Shown here: positions 1 through 8,182 of the stretch, in pieces
How positions within the stretch are numbered: position 1 is the first letter of the stretch
Layout: every line of letters begins with the position of its first letter
NCBI RefSeq assembly: GCF_900142195.1
Contig: NZ_FRAB01000029.1
Location: 23,891-87,890, forward strand
Direction of reading: 5' to 3'
Source: Paraburkholderia terricola
Lineage (GTDB): Bacteria; Pseudomonadota; Gammaproteobacteria; Burkholderiales; Burkholderiaceae
DNA length: 64,000 bases
Made by a program: the position numbers and the translations under genes
The notes under the pieces: model-generated
Databases searched by the model: none
What the model was told of the DNA's origin: nothing
The model's input: only the letters and a program-made list of their open reading frames with translations

Positions 1-1236
1 CTTCGCGACCAGATAGCCGATCACGATCGGCGTGACGATGCCGGCCACGTTGCCGAACATGTTGAAGATCCCGCCCGACAGACCGACTGCTTCCTTCGGC
101 GACGTATCGGCAACCACGGCCCAGCCGAGCGCGCCGATGCCCTTGCCGAAGAACGCGAGCGACATGAGCGCGACGACGATCCAGTCGGTCGAGACATAGT
201 TGCAGCCGATGATGCTGACCGACAGCAGCATGCCGCCGACGATCGGCACCTTGCGCGCCACGGTGAGCGAATGGCCGCGCCGGATCAGCGAGTCGGACAG
301 AATGCCGCCGAGCACGCCGCCGGAGAATCCGCAGATCGCGGGCAGCGAGGCCACGAGGCCCGCCTGCAGGATCGTCATGCCGCGCGCTTGCACGAGGTAG
401 ATCGGAAACCAGGTCAGGAAGAAGTAAGTCAGCACGTTGATGCAGTACTGGGCGAGATAGACGCCGAGCAGCATCCGGTTGGTCAGCAACTGACGCACGA
501 GAGACCAGCCGCCGGCGCGCGCGACGTCGTCGGGGCGGGCTTTCGCGTGGCCGTTCACCACGCCGCCGCCCTGTTCGATGTATTCGAGCTCGGCGGGCGA
601 CACGCCCGGATGATCGGCGGGGTTCTTCATCACCTTGAGCCAGGCGAGAGCGAGCAGCAGCCCTGCGCCGCCCATCACCACGTACACCGTGTGCCAGCCG
701 AACGCATGCGTGAGCCAGGCCATCAACGGCGTGAACACGACCGCGGCGAAGTATTGGGCCGAATTGAAAATGGCGGACGCGGTGCCGCGTTCATTCGTGG
801 GGAACCAGCTCGCGACGACCTTGGCATTGGCCGGGAACGCCGGCGACTCCGCCGCGCCCATCGCGAAGCGCAGCACGAACAGACCCGTGACGGCGGCAGC
901 GGCGCTGCCGAGCAAACCGATCGAGCTTTGCAGCAACGTGAAGAGCGACCAGAAGAAAATGCTCGCCGCGTAGACGCGCCGCGCGCCGAAGCGATCGAGC
1001 AGCCAGCCGGCCGGCAACTGCGACAGCACGTAGGCCCAACTGAACGCGGAGAAGATATAGCCCATCCGGATCGCGTCGAAGCCGAACTCGGCGCGCATCG
1101 CTGAGCCGGTCACCGAAAGCGTCGCCCGGTCGGCGTAATTGAACGTGGTAATCACAAAGATCAGCAGCAGGATCGCGTAGCGGACTTTGGTGCGCTTCGC
1201 GACTTGGACGGAACTCGCCGTGCGGCTCATTTCCAT
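1..1236 (-). CDS. gudP: MFS transporter, aldarate/hexuronate type (3' end outside window)
   Basis: Inner-membrane major facilitator, anion:cation symporter family, most like GudP/GarP carriers of D-glucarate and D-galactarate. The 412 codons present start MEMSRTAS. A hydrophobic first helix ends in the FNYADR signature of this family, and the cytoplasmic loop carries WLLDRFGARR, the usual motif A. The C-terminus runs off the left edge, probably by only a few tens of residues. Three in-frame ATGs lie close together; the one at 1236 sits 6 nt after an AGGAG and is preferred over 1242 and 1230. It follows kdgD on the same strand, which supports aldarate uptake. The exact substrate is inferred. 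Confidence 0.85.
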   Translation of the reverse strand, partial: MEMSRTASSVQVAKRTKVRYAILLLIFVITTFNYADRATLSVTGSAMRAEFGFDAIRMGYIFSAFSWAYVLSQLPAGWLLDRFGARRVYAASIFFWSLFTLLQSSIGLLGSAAAAVTGLFVLRFAMGAAESPAFPANAKVVASWFPTNERGTASAIFNSAQYFAAVVFTPLMAWLTHAFGWHTVYVVMGGAGLLLALAWLKVMKNPADHPGVSPAELEYIEQGGGVVNGHAKARPDDVARAGGWSLVRQLLTNRMLLGVYLAQYCINVLTYFFLTWFPIYLVQARGMTILQAGLVASLPAICGFSGGVLGGILSDSLIRRGHSLTVARKVPIVGGMLLSVSIIGCNYVSTDWIVVALMSLAFFGKGIGALGWAVVADTSPKEAVGLSGGIFNMFGNVAGIVTPIVIGYLVAK

Positions 1237-1289
1237 GGTCATCTCCTGAATTTTTATACAAGGGAGCGGGCTCCCTGGCTCTATTGCTT

Positions 1290-1324
1290 CGCCGGCGGCG
1301 CTTCATTCAGAAGCGCCGCCGGCG
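1290..1324 (-). other. perfect 15-bp stem hairpin between kdgD and the MFS gene
   Basis: The arms 1290-1304 and 1310-1324 are perfectly complementary (outer part CGCCGGCGGCG) with a 5-nt loop ATTCA. It lies between two co-directional genes and no T tract follows in the direction of transcription. An RNA-stabilising or partial terminator role is therefore more likely than full termination. Confidence 0.7.
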
Positions 1325-1399
1325 CATTCGTGTTGCACAAAGCGCCCGGTAACGTTGCCGTCCCGGGCGCTCAAAACGATGCGTGTTGCGCCGACTGGG

Positions 1400-2317
1400 T
1401 TATTGCGGGCCGAGCGCCTTGATGAGCGCGTCGAGCCGGGTCATTTCTTCTTCGGTCAGATCGGTCAGCGGTGCGCGCACCGGACCGGCGCTATGGCCGA
1501 CAAGCTTGGCGCCCGCCTTCACGATGCTCACCGCGTAGCCCGCGCGGCGGTTGCGGATCGCGAGGTACGGCAGGAAGAATTCGTCGATCAGTTTGCCGAC
1601 GGTGGCGTGGTCGTCCGAGGCGATCGCGCGGTAGAAGTCCATCGCGGTCTTCGGAATGAAGTTGAATACCGCCGACGAATACACCGGCACGCCCAGCGCC
1701 TTATAGGCCGCCGCATAGACTTCCGCGGTCGGCAGGCCGCCGAGATAGGAAAAGCGATCGCCCAGACGGCGGCGGATCGTCACCATGTTCTCGATCTCGC
1801 CCACGCCGTCCTTGAAGCCGATCAGGTTCGGGCAGCGCGCGGCCAGCCCTTCGAGCATATCGGCGTTAAGCTTGGAATTCGCGCGGTTGTAGATGATCAC
1901 GCCCATGTTCGGCACGGACTTGCAGACTTCTTCGGCGTGCGCGGCGATGCCTTCCTGGCAGGCTTCCGTGAGGTAATGCGGCATCAGCAGGATGCCGTTC
2001 GCGCCGTGGCGCTCGGCTTCCCGCGCGTATTCGATCGCAACACGCGTCGGGCCGCCCGCGCCGGCGAGAATCGGCACCTTGCCCTTGCAGACTTCGGTCG
2101 CGGTGCGCACCACGTTCGTGTAGTCGCTCCTGGTCAGCGAGAAGAATTCGCCCGTGCCGCCCGCGACGAACAGCGCCGAAGCGCCATAAGGCGCGAGCCA
2201 TTCGAGACGCTCGGCATAGGTGTCGGCACGGAAATCGCCATTGGCGTCGAAGTCGGTAATGGGGAAGGACAAAAGGCCTTTTGAAACGATCTGCTTCAGT
2301 TCCTGCGGTGTCGTCAT
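1400..2317 (-). CDS. kdgD: 5-dehydro-4-deoxyglucarate dehydratase
   Basis: A cytoplasmic DapA/NAL-superfamily TIM barrel that converts 5-keto-4-deoxyglucarate to 2,5-dioxopentanoate, CO2 and water. The 305 residues match the family length of about 300. Visible landmarks are the GGTGEF substrate loop (53-58), the catalytic Tyr143 in IIYNRAN and the Schiff-base Lys169 in GFKDGVG. The ATG at 2317 (MTTPQELK) is chosen over an upstream ATG at 2365, whose extra 16 residues read through promoter-like sequence. It sits back to back with garD, whose product it consumes, and upstream of the MFS carrier. The next enzyme, 2,5-dioxopentanoate dehydrogenase, is not in the window. Confidence 0.93.
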   Translation of the reverse strand: MTTPQELKQIVSKGLLSFPITDFDANGDFRADTYAERLEWLAPYGASALFVAGGTGEFFSLTRSDYTNVVRTATEVCKGKVPILAGAGGPTRVAIEYAREAERHGANGILLMPHYLTEACQEGIAAHAEEVCKSVPNMGVIIYNRANSKLNADMLEGLAARCPNLIGFKDGVGEIENMVTIRRRLGDRFSYLGGLPTAEVYAAAYKALGVPVYSSAVFNFIPKTAMDFYRAIASDDHATVGKLIDEFFLPYLAIRNRRAGYAVSIVKAGAKLVGHSAGPVRAPLTDLTEEEMTRLDALIKALGPQ

Positions 2318-2371
2318 GATTTGAGTATCCAGAGCGTCGAATAGAGGTAAATAGACAGAAATCAAGATTTC

Positions 2372-2389
2372 TTATACGTCATCGTACAA
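2372..2389 (-). promoter_or_regulatory. putative operator A of the aldarate genes
   Basis: Read on the minus strand this is TTGTACGATGACGTATAA, an imperfect inverted repeat TTGTACG-N4-CGTATAA. It lies 55 bp upstream of the kdgD start. A near-identical site (16 of 18 bases) lies at 2474-2491. Form and spacing suit a dimeric repressor, for example of the FadR-type GntR group, but no such regulator gene is present here. Confidence 0.6.
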
Positions 2390-2473
2390 CAAGAAATCGG
2401 CTAACTCAACGCTGATTTCGCGGCATAATGCGTGTCCTAGGGTAAATACGGAACGTCTGCGCGATATTTCATG

Positions 2474-2491
2474 TTGTAGGATGACGTATGA
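2474..2491 (+). promoter_or_regulatory. putative operator B of the aldarate genes
   Basis: The site reads TTGTAGGATGACGTATGA and matches operator A in 16 of 18 positions, in the opposite orientation. It lies 43 bp before the garD start, so each of the two divergent units has its own copy. Half-sites of the same kind recur before dctP. Confidence 0.6.
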
Positions 2492-2533
2492 ATCTGGCGC
2501 AGCAGGCGTGAAACGCCATTAAGGATCGATGCA

Positions 2534-4123
2534 ATGGAACAACCCCCGCTCTATATTCGCGTTCACCCCAACGACAACGTCGCGATCGTCGTCAACGACG
2601 GCGGCCTGGGTGAAGGCGCAGTTTTCCCCGATGGTCTCGTATTGCGCGAGCGCGTGCCGCAAGGGCACAAGGTCGCGCTGGCCGATCTGGCCGAAGGCGA
2701 CGAGGTCATCCGCTATAACGTGGTGATCGGCTATGCGCTCAAGGCCTTGCCCAAGGGCAGTTGGATCAACGAACACGTGATCCGCATGCCGAACCCGCCG
2801 GGGCTCGAGGATCTGCCGATCGCCACGATCAAGGCGCCGGAGATGCCGCCGCTCGAAGGCTTCACGTTCGAGGGCTACCGCAATGCCGACGGCTCGGTCG
2901 GCACGCGCAATATTCTGGCGATCACGACCACGGTGCAGTGCGTGGCCGACGTGGTTGAGCATGCGGTCACGCGCATCAAGGCCGAATTGCTGCCGAAGTA
3001 TCCCAATGTCGACGACGTGGTGAGCCTCGGCCACACCTACGGTTGCGGCGTCGCGATCGACGCGCCCGACGCGATGGTGCCGATTCGCACCGTGCGCAAC
3101 ATCAGCCTGAATCCGAATTTCGGCGGCGAGGTGATGATGGTCAGCCTCGGTTGCGAAAAGCTGCAGCCTGAACGCCTGATGCCGCCGGGCACGATTCCGA
3201 TTGCCGCGGCCGCCAATGTGGCCGAGGTCGCGGACATCGGCGACGTCGCAGCCGATCTGAACGGCGACGTGGTCGTGCTACAGGACGAGGCGCACGTCGG
3301 TTTCCAGTCGATGATCGAGTCGATCATGAAGATGGCCGAAGGTCATCTGAAGCGGCTGAACAATCGCCGCCGCGAGACCTGTCCCGCGTCCGACCTGGTG
3401 GTCGGCGTGCAATGCGGCGGCAGCGACGCGTTCTCGGGGCTGACCGCCAATCCCGCCGTGGGCTTCGCAACCGACCTGCTGGTGCGCGCCGGTGCAACCG
3501 TGATGTTCTCCGAAGTCACCGAGGTGCGCGACGGCGTCGATCAACTGACGGCGCGTGCGGCCAACGCGGACGTGGCGGCGGCGATCATCCGCGAAATGCA
3601 GTGGTACGACGATTATCTGAAGCGCGGCGGCGCGGACCGCAGCGCGAACACCACGCCGGGCAACAAGAAGGGCGGCTTGTCGAACATCGTCGAAAAGGCG
3701 ATGGGGTCGATCATCAAGTCGGGCAATTCGGCGATCTCCGGCGTGTTGTCGCCCGGCGAAAAGGTCCGCCAGAAGGGCCTCATTTACGCGGCCACGCCGG
3801 CGAGCGATTTCATCTGCGGCACGTTGCAGGTCGCCGCCGGCATCAACCTGCATGTGTTCACCACCGGCCGCGGCACGCCGTACAGTCTCGCGGAAGTGCC
3901 CGTCATCAAGGTCGCCACGCGCTCGGATCTCGCGCGCCGCTGGCATGATCTGATGGACGTCAACGCGGGCACCATCGCAACCGGCGCCGCGACCATCGAC
4001 GAAGTGGGCTGGGAACTGTTCCGCCTGATGCTCGACATCGCCAGCGGGCGCAAGGAGACTTGCGCGGAGAAGCTCAAGCTCCACAATGCGCTGACGCTGT
4101 TCAACCCGGCGCCGGTGACCTGA
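2534..4123 (+). CDS. garD: galactarate dehydratase
   Basis: A UxaA/GarD-family dehydratase of 529 residues that removes water from galactarate (meso-galactarate) to give 5-keto-4-deoxyglucarate. The N-terminal 95 residues form the small SAF-like domain with PPLYIRVHPNDNVAIVVND. The large domain contains the family signatures GYRNADGSVGTRN, GHTYGCG, GCEKLQP and VGVQCGGSDAFSG, whose Cys and polar residues belong to the metal-dependent active site. E. coli GarD is about 523 residues. AAGGA 8 nt upstream supports the ATG at 2534. It starts the garD-udh-lactonase unit and supplies the KdgD substrate. Altronate dehydratase is the nearest alternative, but the length and context favour GarD. Confidence 0.93.
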   Translation: MEQPPLYIRVHPNDNVAIVVNDGGLGEGAVFPDGLVLRERVPQGHKVALADLAEGDEVIRYNVVIGYALKALPKGSWINEHVIRMPNPPGLEDLPIATIKAPEMPPLEGFTFEGYRNADGSVGTRNILAITTTVQCVADVVEHAVTRIKAELLPKYPNVDDVVSLGHTYGCGVAIDAPDAMVPIRTVRNISLNPNFGGEVMMVSLGCEKLQPERLMPPGTIPIAAAANVAEVADIGDVAADLNGDVVVLQDEAHVGFQSMIESIMKMAEGHLKRLNNRRRETCPASDLVVGVQCGGSDAFSGLTANPAVGFATDLLVRAGATVMFSEVTEVRDGVDQLTARAANADVAAAIIREMQWYDDYLKRGGADRSANTTPGNKKGGLSNIVEKAMGSIIKSGNSAISGVLSPGEKVRQKGLIYAATPASDFICGTLQVAAGINLHVFTTGRGTPYSLAEVPVIKVATRSDLARRWHDLMDVNAGTIATGAATIDEVGWELFRLMLDIASGRKETCAEKLKLHNALTLFNPAPVT

Positions 4124-4165
4124 CCCGACAGCCGTTAAGAAACAACGAAGACATCGACTAGAGAC

Positions 4166-5008
4166 ATGACCGATTCGAATCCTGACCGCGCCGCGGCGCG
4201 AAAACCTTTCCGCCGCCTTCTGCTGACCGGCGCCGCCGGCAATCTGGGCACGCAGTTGCGCGGCGCGCTCGCGGCATGGGCCGATATCGTGCGCGTGACC
4301 GATATCGCGCCGCTCGGCGACGTGGCGGCGCACGAGGAAGCATCGACCGTCGACCTCGCGAATGAAGCCGCCGTTCATGCACTGCTCGAAGGGGTGGACG
4401 CGGTGATCCATCTCGGCGGCATTTCCGTCGAGGCGCCGTTCGAAGCTCTGCTCGAGGCGAACATCCGCGGGCTGTACAACCTGTATTCGGCCGCGCAGAA
4501 GCAGGGCGTGAAGCGCATCGTGTATGCGAGCTCGAATCACGCGGTGGGTTTTCATCCAGTGACCTCGGTGGTCGATATCGACGCGCCGTTGCGCCCCGAC
4601 AGTCTGTATGGCGTGACCAAATGCTTCGGCGAATCGCTGTCGCGCTACTACTTCGACCGCTTCGGTCTCGAGACGGTGTGTCTGCGGATCGGCTCGTCGT
4701 TCGAGCAGCCGAAGAATCCGCGCATGCTCGTGACGTATCTGAGCTATCGCGACTTCATCGAGCTGGTGCGTTGCTCGCTGTTCACCAACCGGGTGGGACA
4801 TGCGATCGTCTACGGCGTGTCGGATAACCGCACCAAGTGGGTGGACAACACGAAAGCGGCGTTTCTCGGTTTTCGTCCGCAAGACAGTTCGGTCGAGTTC
4901 GAGCACCTGTTTCCGGTCACGGCTCCCACTGCTGATTTCGACGATCCGCCCCAGCGTTTTCAGGGCGGCGCGTTCGTGCTTGCCGGTCCGATGGAGCCGA
5001 AGCGGTGA
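4166..5008 (+). CDS. udh: uronate dehydrogenase (NAD-dependent)
   Basis: An extended short-chain dehydrogenase of 280 residues. The nucleotide-binding glycine motif TGAAGNLG lies at 21-28, and the catalytic pair is Tyr148 and Lys152 in YGVTK. Enzymes of this type (about 265 residues in Agrobacterium) oxidise D-galacturonate or D-glucuronate to the aldaro-lactone. About 14 extra residues precede the Rossmann strand here. It lies 42 bp after garD and overlaps the lactonase gene by 4 bp (GTGA), which suggests translational coupling of dehydrogenase and lactonase. It is the entry step of the oxidative uronate route. Confidence 0.9.
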   Translation: MTDSNPDRAAARKPFRRLLLTGAAGNLGTQLRGALAAWADIVRVTDIAPLGDVAAHEEASTVDLANEAAVHALLEGVDAVIHLGGISVEAPFEALLEANIRGLYNLYSAAQKQGVKRIVYASSNHAVGFHPVTSVVDIDAPLRPDSLYGVTKCFGESLSRYYFDRFGLETVCLRIGSSFEQPKNPRMLVTYLSYRDFIELVRCSLFTNRVGHAIVYGVSDNRTKWVDNTKAAFLGFRPQDSSVEFEHLFPVTAPTADFDDPPQRFQGGAFVLAGPMEPKR

Positions 5009-5946
5009 GCATGACGGCGAACCCGCGCGTGGAACGAGTCGAGGGAGCAGGGCAGGCGCCCGCGCTGGTCGGCGAGAGCCCGGTGTGGCGCGCGGCGGAG
5101 CAGGCGCTTTACTGGGTGGATATCCCGGCGCGGAAGATCGTGCGGCTGCGGCTCGACTCGGCGGAGCGTTCCGAATGGTTGCTGCCGGAGAAGGTGGCCT
5201 GCATTGCGTTCGATCGTCGCGGCACAGTGCTGGCCGGCTGCGAAACGGGCCTTTTCGCGGTCGCGCTCGCCGAAGCAGCGGCGAGCGATACACCTGGCGG
5301 CGAACCGCTAAAGGCGACGGCACGCAAGCTGGCCGCGCCCGCATTTCCGTTCGATGACATGCGTTTCAACGACGGCCGTTGCGATCGTCAAGGGCGCTTC
5401 TGGTCCGGCACGATGGTGCAGGACATGGCGGCCGCCAATCCCGCCGGCGCGCTGTATCGGTTCGATGAGCGCGGCGTGTTGTCCGAGCCGGTCGTCGACA
5501 GGCTGATCACGCAAAATGGCCTCGCCTGGTCGCCGGATGGCGCGACGATGTACCTCTCCGATTCGCATCCTCTGTGCAGGCAGATCTGGGCGTTCGACTA
5601 CGACGTCGAGTCAGGCGAGCCGCGCAACCGGCGCGTCTTCGCCGATCTGAACGACCACGCGGGCCGTCCCGACGGCGCCGCGGTGGATGCGGACGGCTGC
5701 TACTGGATCTGCGCGAACGATGCGGGTCTGCTGTTGCGCTTCACGCCGCAAGGCAAGCTCGACCGGCGGATCGCCGTGCCCGCCACCAAGCCGGCCATGT
5801 GCGCGTTCGGTGGGCGCGAACTCGATACGTTGTTCGTCACGTCGATTCGTCCCGCAACGGGCGCGAGCGAACATGACGGACACCTCTTCGCCGTGCGTCC
5901 CGGAGTGGCGGGGTTGCCGGAGCCTGAATACGCTGGCGACCTGTAA
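5005..5946 (+). CDS. SMP-30/gluconolactonase-family lactonase
   Basis: A six-bladed beta-propeller lactone hydrolase of 313 residues. Visible metal-site regions are GESPVW with Glu24, MRFNDGRCD, ITQNGLAWSP and YLSDSHP, as in gluconolactonase and regucalcin. Its place directly behind udh implies that it opens galactaro- or glucaro-lactone to the free aldarate before GarD. The GTG at 5005 overlaps the udh stop and has GGAG 8 nt upstream. An ATG at 5011 is the alternative, giving a protein two residues shorter. The family and context are clear; the exact lactone is inferred. Confidence 0.85.
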   Translation: MSMTANPRVERVEGAGQAPALVGESPVWRAAEQALYWVDIPARKIVRLRLDSAERSEWLLPEKVACIAFDRRGTVLAGCETGLFAVALAEAAASDTPGGEPLKATARKLAAPAFPFDDMRFNDGRCDRQGRFWSGTMVQDMAAANPAGALYRFDERGVLSEPVVDRLITQNGLAWSPDGATMYLSDSHPLCRQIWAFDYDVESGEPRNRRVFADLNDHAGRPDGAAVDADGCYWICANDAGLLLRFTPQGKLDRRIAVPATKPAMCAFGGRELDTLFVTSIRPATGASEHDGHLFAVRPGVAGLPEPEYAGDL

Positions 5947-6005
5947 GCGGCGCTTGCATCGGTGTTGCGTCGGGAGTCGCCCTGGCGCAACACCTTCACC
6001 CATAT

Positions 6006-6023
6006 TCATCACTCGTCGTACAA
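6006..6023 (-). promoter_or_regulatory. putative operator C (degenerate) upstream of dctP
   Basis: On the minus strand this reads TTGTACGACGAGTGATGA. It keeps the full TTGTACGA half of operator A and matches 13 of 18 positions overall. The second half is poor, so its strength is uncertain. Confidence 0.4.
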
Positions 6024-6222
6024 CATCGTGGCGTAAAGCCCCGATCGTATCTCTCGACTTCGCTACGAAAAACATAGCGCATCTCATGCGCTGTATTCGC
6101 TATCCATTTCTCCCTGCCAAGCGTACAGGCACGCCTTGAGTGCCTTATCGGTCATTCATGCCGAGCGCGTTCGCTGTGCGGGTAACTACCGTCTGTACAA
6201 GTCAAAACTCGTTTTATAGACT

Positions 6223-6240
6223 TCGTGCGTCGTCGTACAA
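6223..6240 (-). promoter_or_regulatory. putative operator D upstream of dctP
   Basis: On the minus strand this reads TTGTACGACGACGCACGA and matches operator A in 14 of 18 positions. It adjoins CGTATAAG, which could serve as the -10 of the dctP promoter, so a bound repressor would block transcription. Confidence 0.5.
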
Positions 6241-6554
6241 CGTATAAGCCCAAACAGATTCCTTTCTTCGAATTTCGAGACAGACAGGGCGGGCAACGTA
6301 TCTATCTCGTGCGCGAGCCTTCGCGAATGAGCTGCATGCCGACGCAGTAGAAGTAAAAGAAGTCGAGTTGTCTGACAGGAGTGTTGGGTATCCGTGCCGG
6401 GGACGTTGCGCGGGCCAGCACGGCGAAACGCGCGTCATACCCGCCAGGGCCGAGCGCGTGAGCCGGGAGACGCATCAAAACCATGTCACATCCGGGAGCG
6501 GCCTCAACGAGCGGCCCTCCGCGATTGGATGATCTATTTTCAAGGAATGTCACG

Positions 6555-7556
6555 ATGAACAAGAAGTCTGCCTCTTCTCGCATTTGCCGCCTTTCGCTGC
6601 TTGTCGCGGCCTCCGTGCTGGCATTTAGCACCGTGTCGGCGCAAGCGCGCGTGTTCCGTGTGTCGGACGTGCATGGCGACACCTATCCGACCAACATGGC
6701 CGTGAAGTACATGGGTGAGCAGATCAGCAAGGCGACCGGCGGCAAGGATTCCGTGAAGGTCTTCGGCAACAGCGCGCTGGGCTCCGAGAACGACACGATC
6801 GACCAGGTGCGCATCGGCGCGCTCGACATGACTCGCGCCAACGGCGCCGCGTTCAACGAGATCGTTCCCGAATCGATGATTCCGTCGCTGCCGTTCCTGT
6901 TCCGCGACATCGACCATTTCCGCAAGGTGATGTACGGCCCCGAAGGCCAGAAGATTCTCGACGCCTTCAAGGCGAAGGGCATGATCGCGCTGACGTTCTA
7001 CGAGAGCGGCGCGCGTTCCATCTACACGAAGAAGCCGATCCATTCGCCTTCCGACATGAAGGGTCTCAAGGTGCGCGTTCAGCCTTCCGATCTGATGGTC
7101 GACGAAATCAGGGCGATGGGCGGCACGCCGACGCCGATGCCGTTCGCCGAAGTCTATACGGGCTTGAAGACGGGTCTCGTGGATGCCGCGGAAAACAACC
7201 TGCCGTCGTACGAAGAGACCAAGCACTTCGAAGTCGCGCCGGTGTACTCGGAAACCCAGCATTCGATGACGCCGGAAGTGCTGGTGTTCTCCAAGAAGAT
7301 CTGGGACACGCTCACGCCGCAGCAGCAGGAGATCATCAAGAAGGCGGCCGCCGACTCGGTGCCGTACTACCAGAAGCTGTGGACCGCGCGTGAAAACGAC
7401 GCAAGCAAGGCCGTCACCAAGAACGGGGCGTCGATCGTCGCATCGTCGCAGATCGATCGCGCGGCTTTCGTCAAGGTGATGCAGCCGGTGTGGGCGAAGT
7501 ACGAAAAAACCCCGCAAATGAAGCAACTGGTCGACGAGATCCAGGCAATCAAATAA
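6555..7556 (+). CDS. dctP: TRAP transporter periplasmic binding protein, DctP family
   Basis: Solute receptor of a tripartite ATP-independent periplasmic transporter, 333 residues. A Sec signal peptide ends near residue 31 (AQA before RVFRVSDV). The DctP fold shows the region RVQPSD, with the carboxylate-binding Arg, and the PMPFAEVYTGLKTGLVDAAENN-type segment that marks the family. The ATG at 6555 has AAGGA 8 nt upstream; an upstream in-frame ATG at 6483 lacks one and would bury the signal peptide. The shared operator-like sites and neighbouring uronate genes suggest a hexuronate or aldarate ligand, which is inference. Confidence 0.92.
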   Translation: MNKKSASSRICRLSLLVAASVLAFSTVSAQARVFRVSDVHGDTYPTNMAVKYMGEQISKATGGKDSVKVFGNSALGSENDTIDQVRIGALDMTRANGAAFNEIVPESMIPSLPFLFRDIDHFRKVMYGPEGQKILDAFKAKGMIALTFYESGARSIYTKKPIHSPSDMKGLKVRVQPSDLMVDEIRAMGGTPTPMPFAEVYTGLKTGLVDAAENNLPSYEETKHFEVAPVYSETQHSMTPEVLVFSKKIWDTLTPQQQEIIKKAAADSVPYYQKLWTARENDASKAVTKNGASIVASSQIDRAAFVKVMQPVWAKYEKTPQMKQLVDEIQAIK

Positions 7557-7584
7557 GGCTCGTATAGCGGATACGCCATAGCGG

Positions 7585-7613
7585 AGAAAAGCCCGATAAA
7601 CAAGGGCTTTTCT
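7585..7613 (+). terminator. hairpin between dctP and dctQ
   Basis: Ten-bp complementary arms AGAAAAGCCC (7585-7594) and GGGCTTTTCT (7604-7613) flank a 9-nt loop; the 3' arm carries the run of T. It lies between the receptor and membrane genes, where a leaky terminator would leave more receptor than permease. Read-through is expected because dctQM has no clear promoter of its own. Confidence 0.6.
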
Positions 7614-7695
7614 TCGTGCGATCCGCTGAACCGGCGACGTCCAGCGGGATGACTGGATATTAAAGACGGATGCGTCGTATGCAAGGATGGGGTCA

Positions 7696-8175
7696 ATGAA
7701 ATTCATGAAGCGACCAAATGATTTTCTATTCCGCGTGCTGGTGATCGTGGCGTCGGTGAGTCTCGCCGTGCTGAGCCTGCTCGTGATCTACGGCGTCGTG
7801 ATGCGCTACGTATTCAGCGACGCGCCCGATTTCGTCGAACCGATCGCGCTCTTGCTGGTGATCGTGATCGCGATGTTCGGCGCCGCGCTCAAGGTCCGTG
7901 AGAGCGGCCATATCGGACTCGACTCGCTCGTGAAGAGCCTGTCGCCCAAGGGTCAGGTTGTTGCGGAGGCGTTCCAGCATCTGTGCCTGATCGCGTTGGC
8001 CGTGGCCATTTTCTTCGGCAGCCTGCAGATGGCGGAGACCACGATGGAAGACCGGATTCCGATTCTGGGCCTGCCCGAAGCGCTGCGCTACGTCATTCCG
8101 GTCATCGCCAGCGTCTGCATCGCGCTGTTCTCGTTCGAGCATCTGCTGGCGCTTTTCGCCAGAAAAAACAAATAG
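7696..8175 (+). CDS. dctQ: TRAP transporter small membrane subunit, DctQ family
   Basis: A 159-residue integral membrane protein with four hydrophobic segments at about 13-35, 50-67, 88-107 and 127-150, the DctQ pattern. EPIALLLVIVIAMFGAALKVRESGHI matches the conserved DctQ middle region in type and position. The ATG at 7696 (MKFMKRP) has AGGA 8 nt upstream and is preferred to 7687. It ends 7 bp before dctM and pairs with it in the inner membrane as the sodium-driven permease for the DctP-bound solute. Confidence 0.9.
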   Translation: MKFMKRPNDFLFRVLVIVASVSLAVLSLLVIYGVVMRYVFSDAPDFVEPIALLLVIVIAMFGAALKVRESGHIGLDSLVKSLSPKGQVVAEAFQHLCLIALAVAIFFGSLQMAETTMEDRIPILGLPEALRYVIPVIASVCIALFSFEHLLALFARKNK

Positions 8176-8182
8176 AACAATC

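Larger units (their letters stand above)
5947..6554. other. 608-bp non-coding region upstream of the TRAP operon
   Basis: No gene is supported here. The stretch is richer in A and T than its flanks. It holds two sites resembling the aldarate operators (6006-6023 and 6223-6240), a further TTGTAC half-site near 6193-6199 and a possible -10 hexamer TATAAG at 6243-6248, so it is probably the control region of dctP. Confidence 0.6.

Noticed and set aside
3278..5344. Long minus-strand open frame (688 codons) over garD, udh and lactonase
   Set aside because: Arg/His-rich composition without any domain. It is the antisense shadow of three well-recognised genes, as expected in GC-rich DNA.
6302..6682. 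Minus-strand small reading frame in the dctP leader
   Set aside because: No ribosome site or family likeness, and it overlaps operator-like sites and the dctP start.
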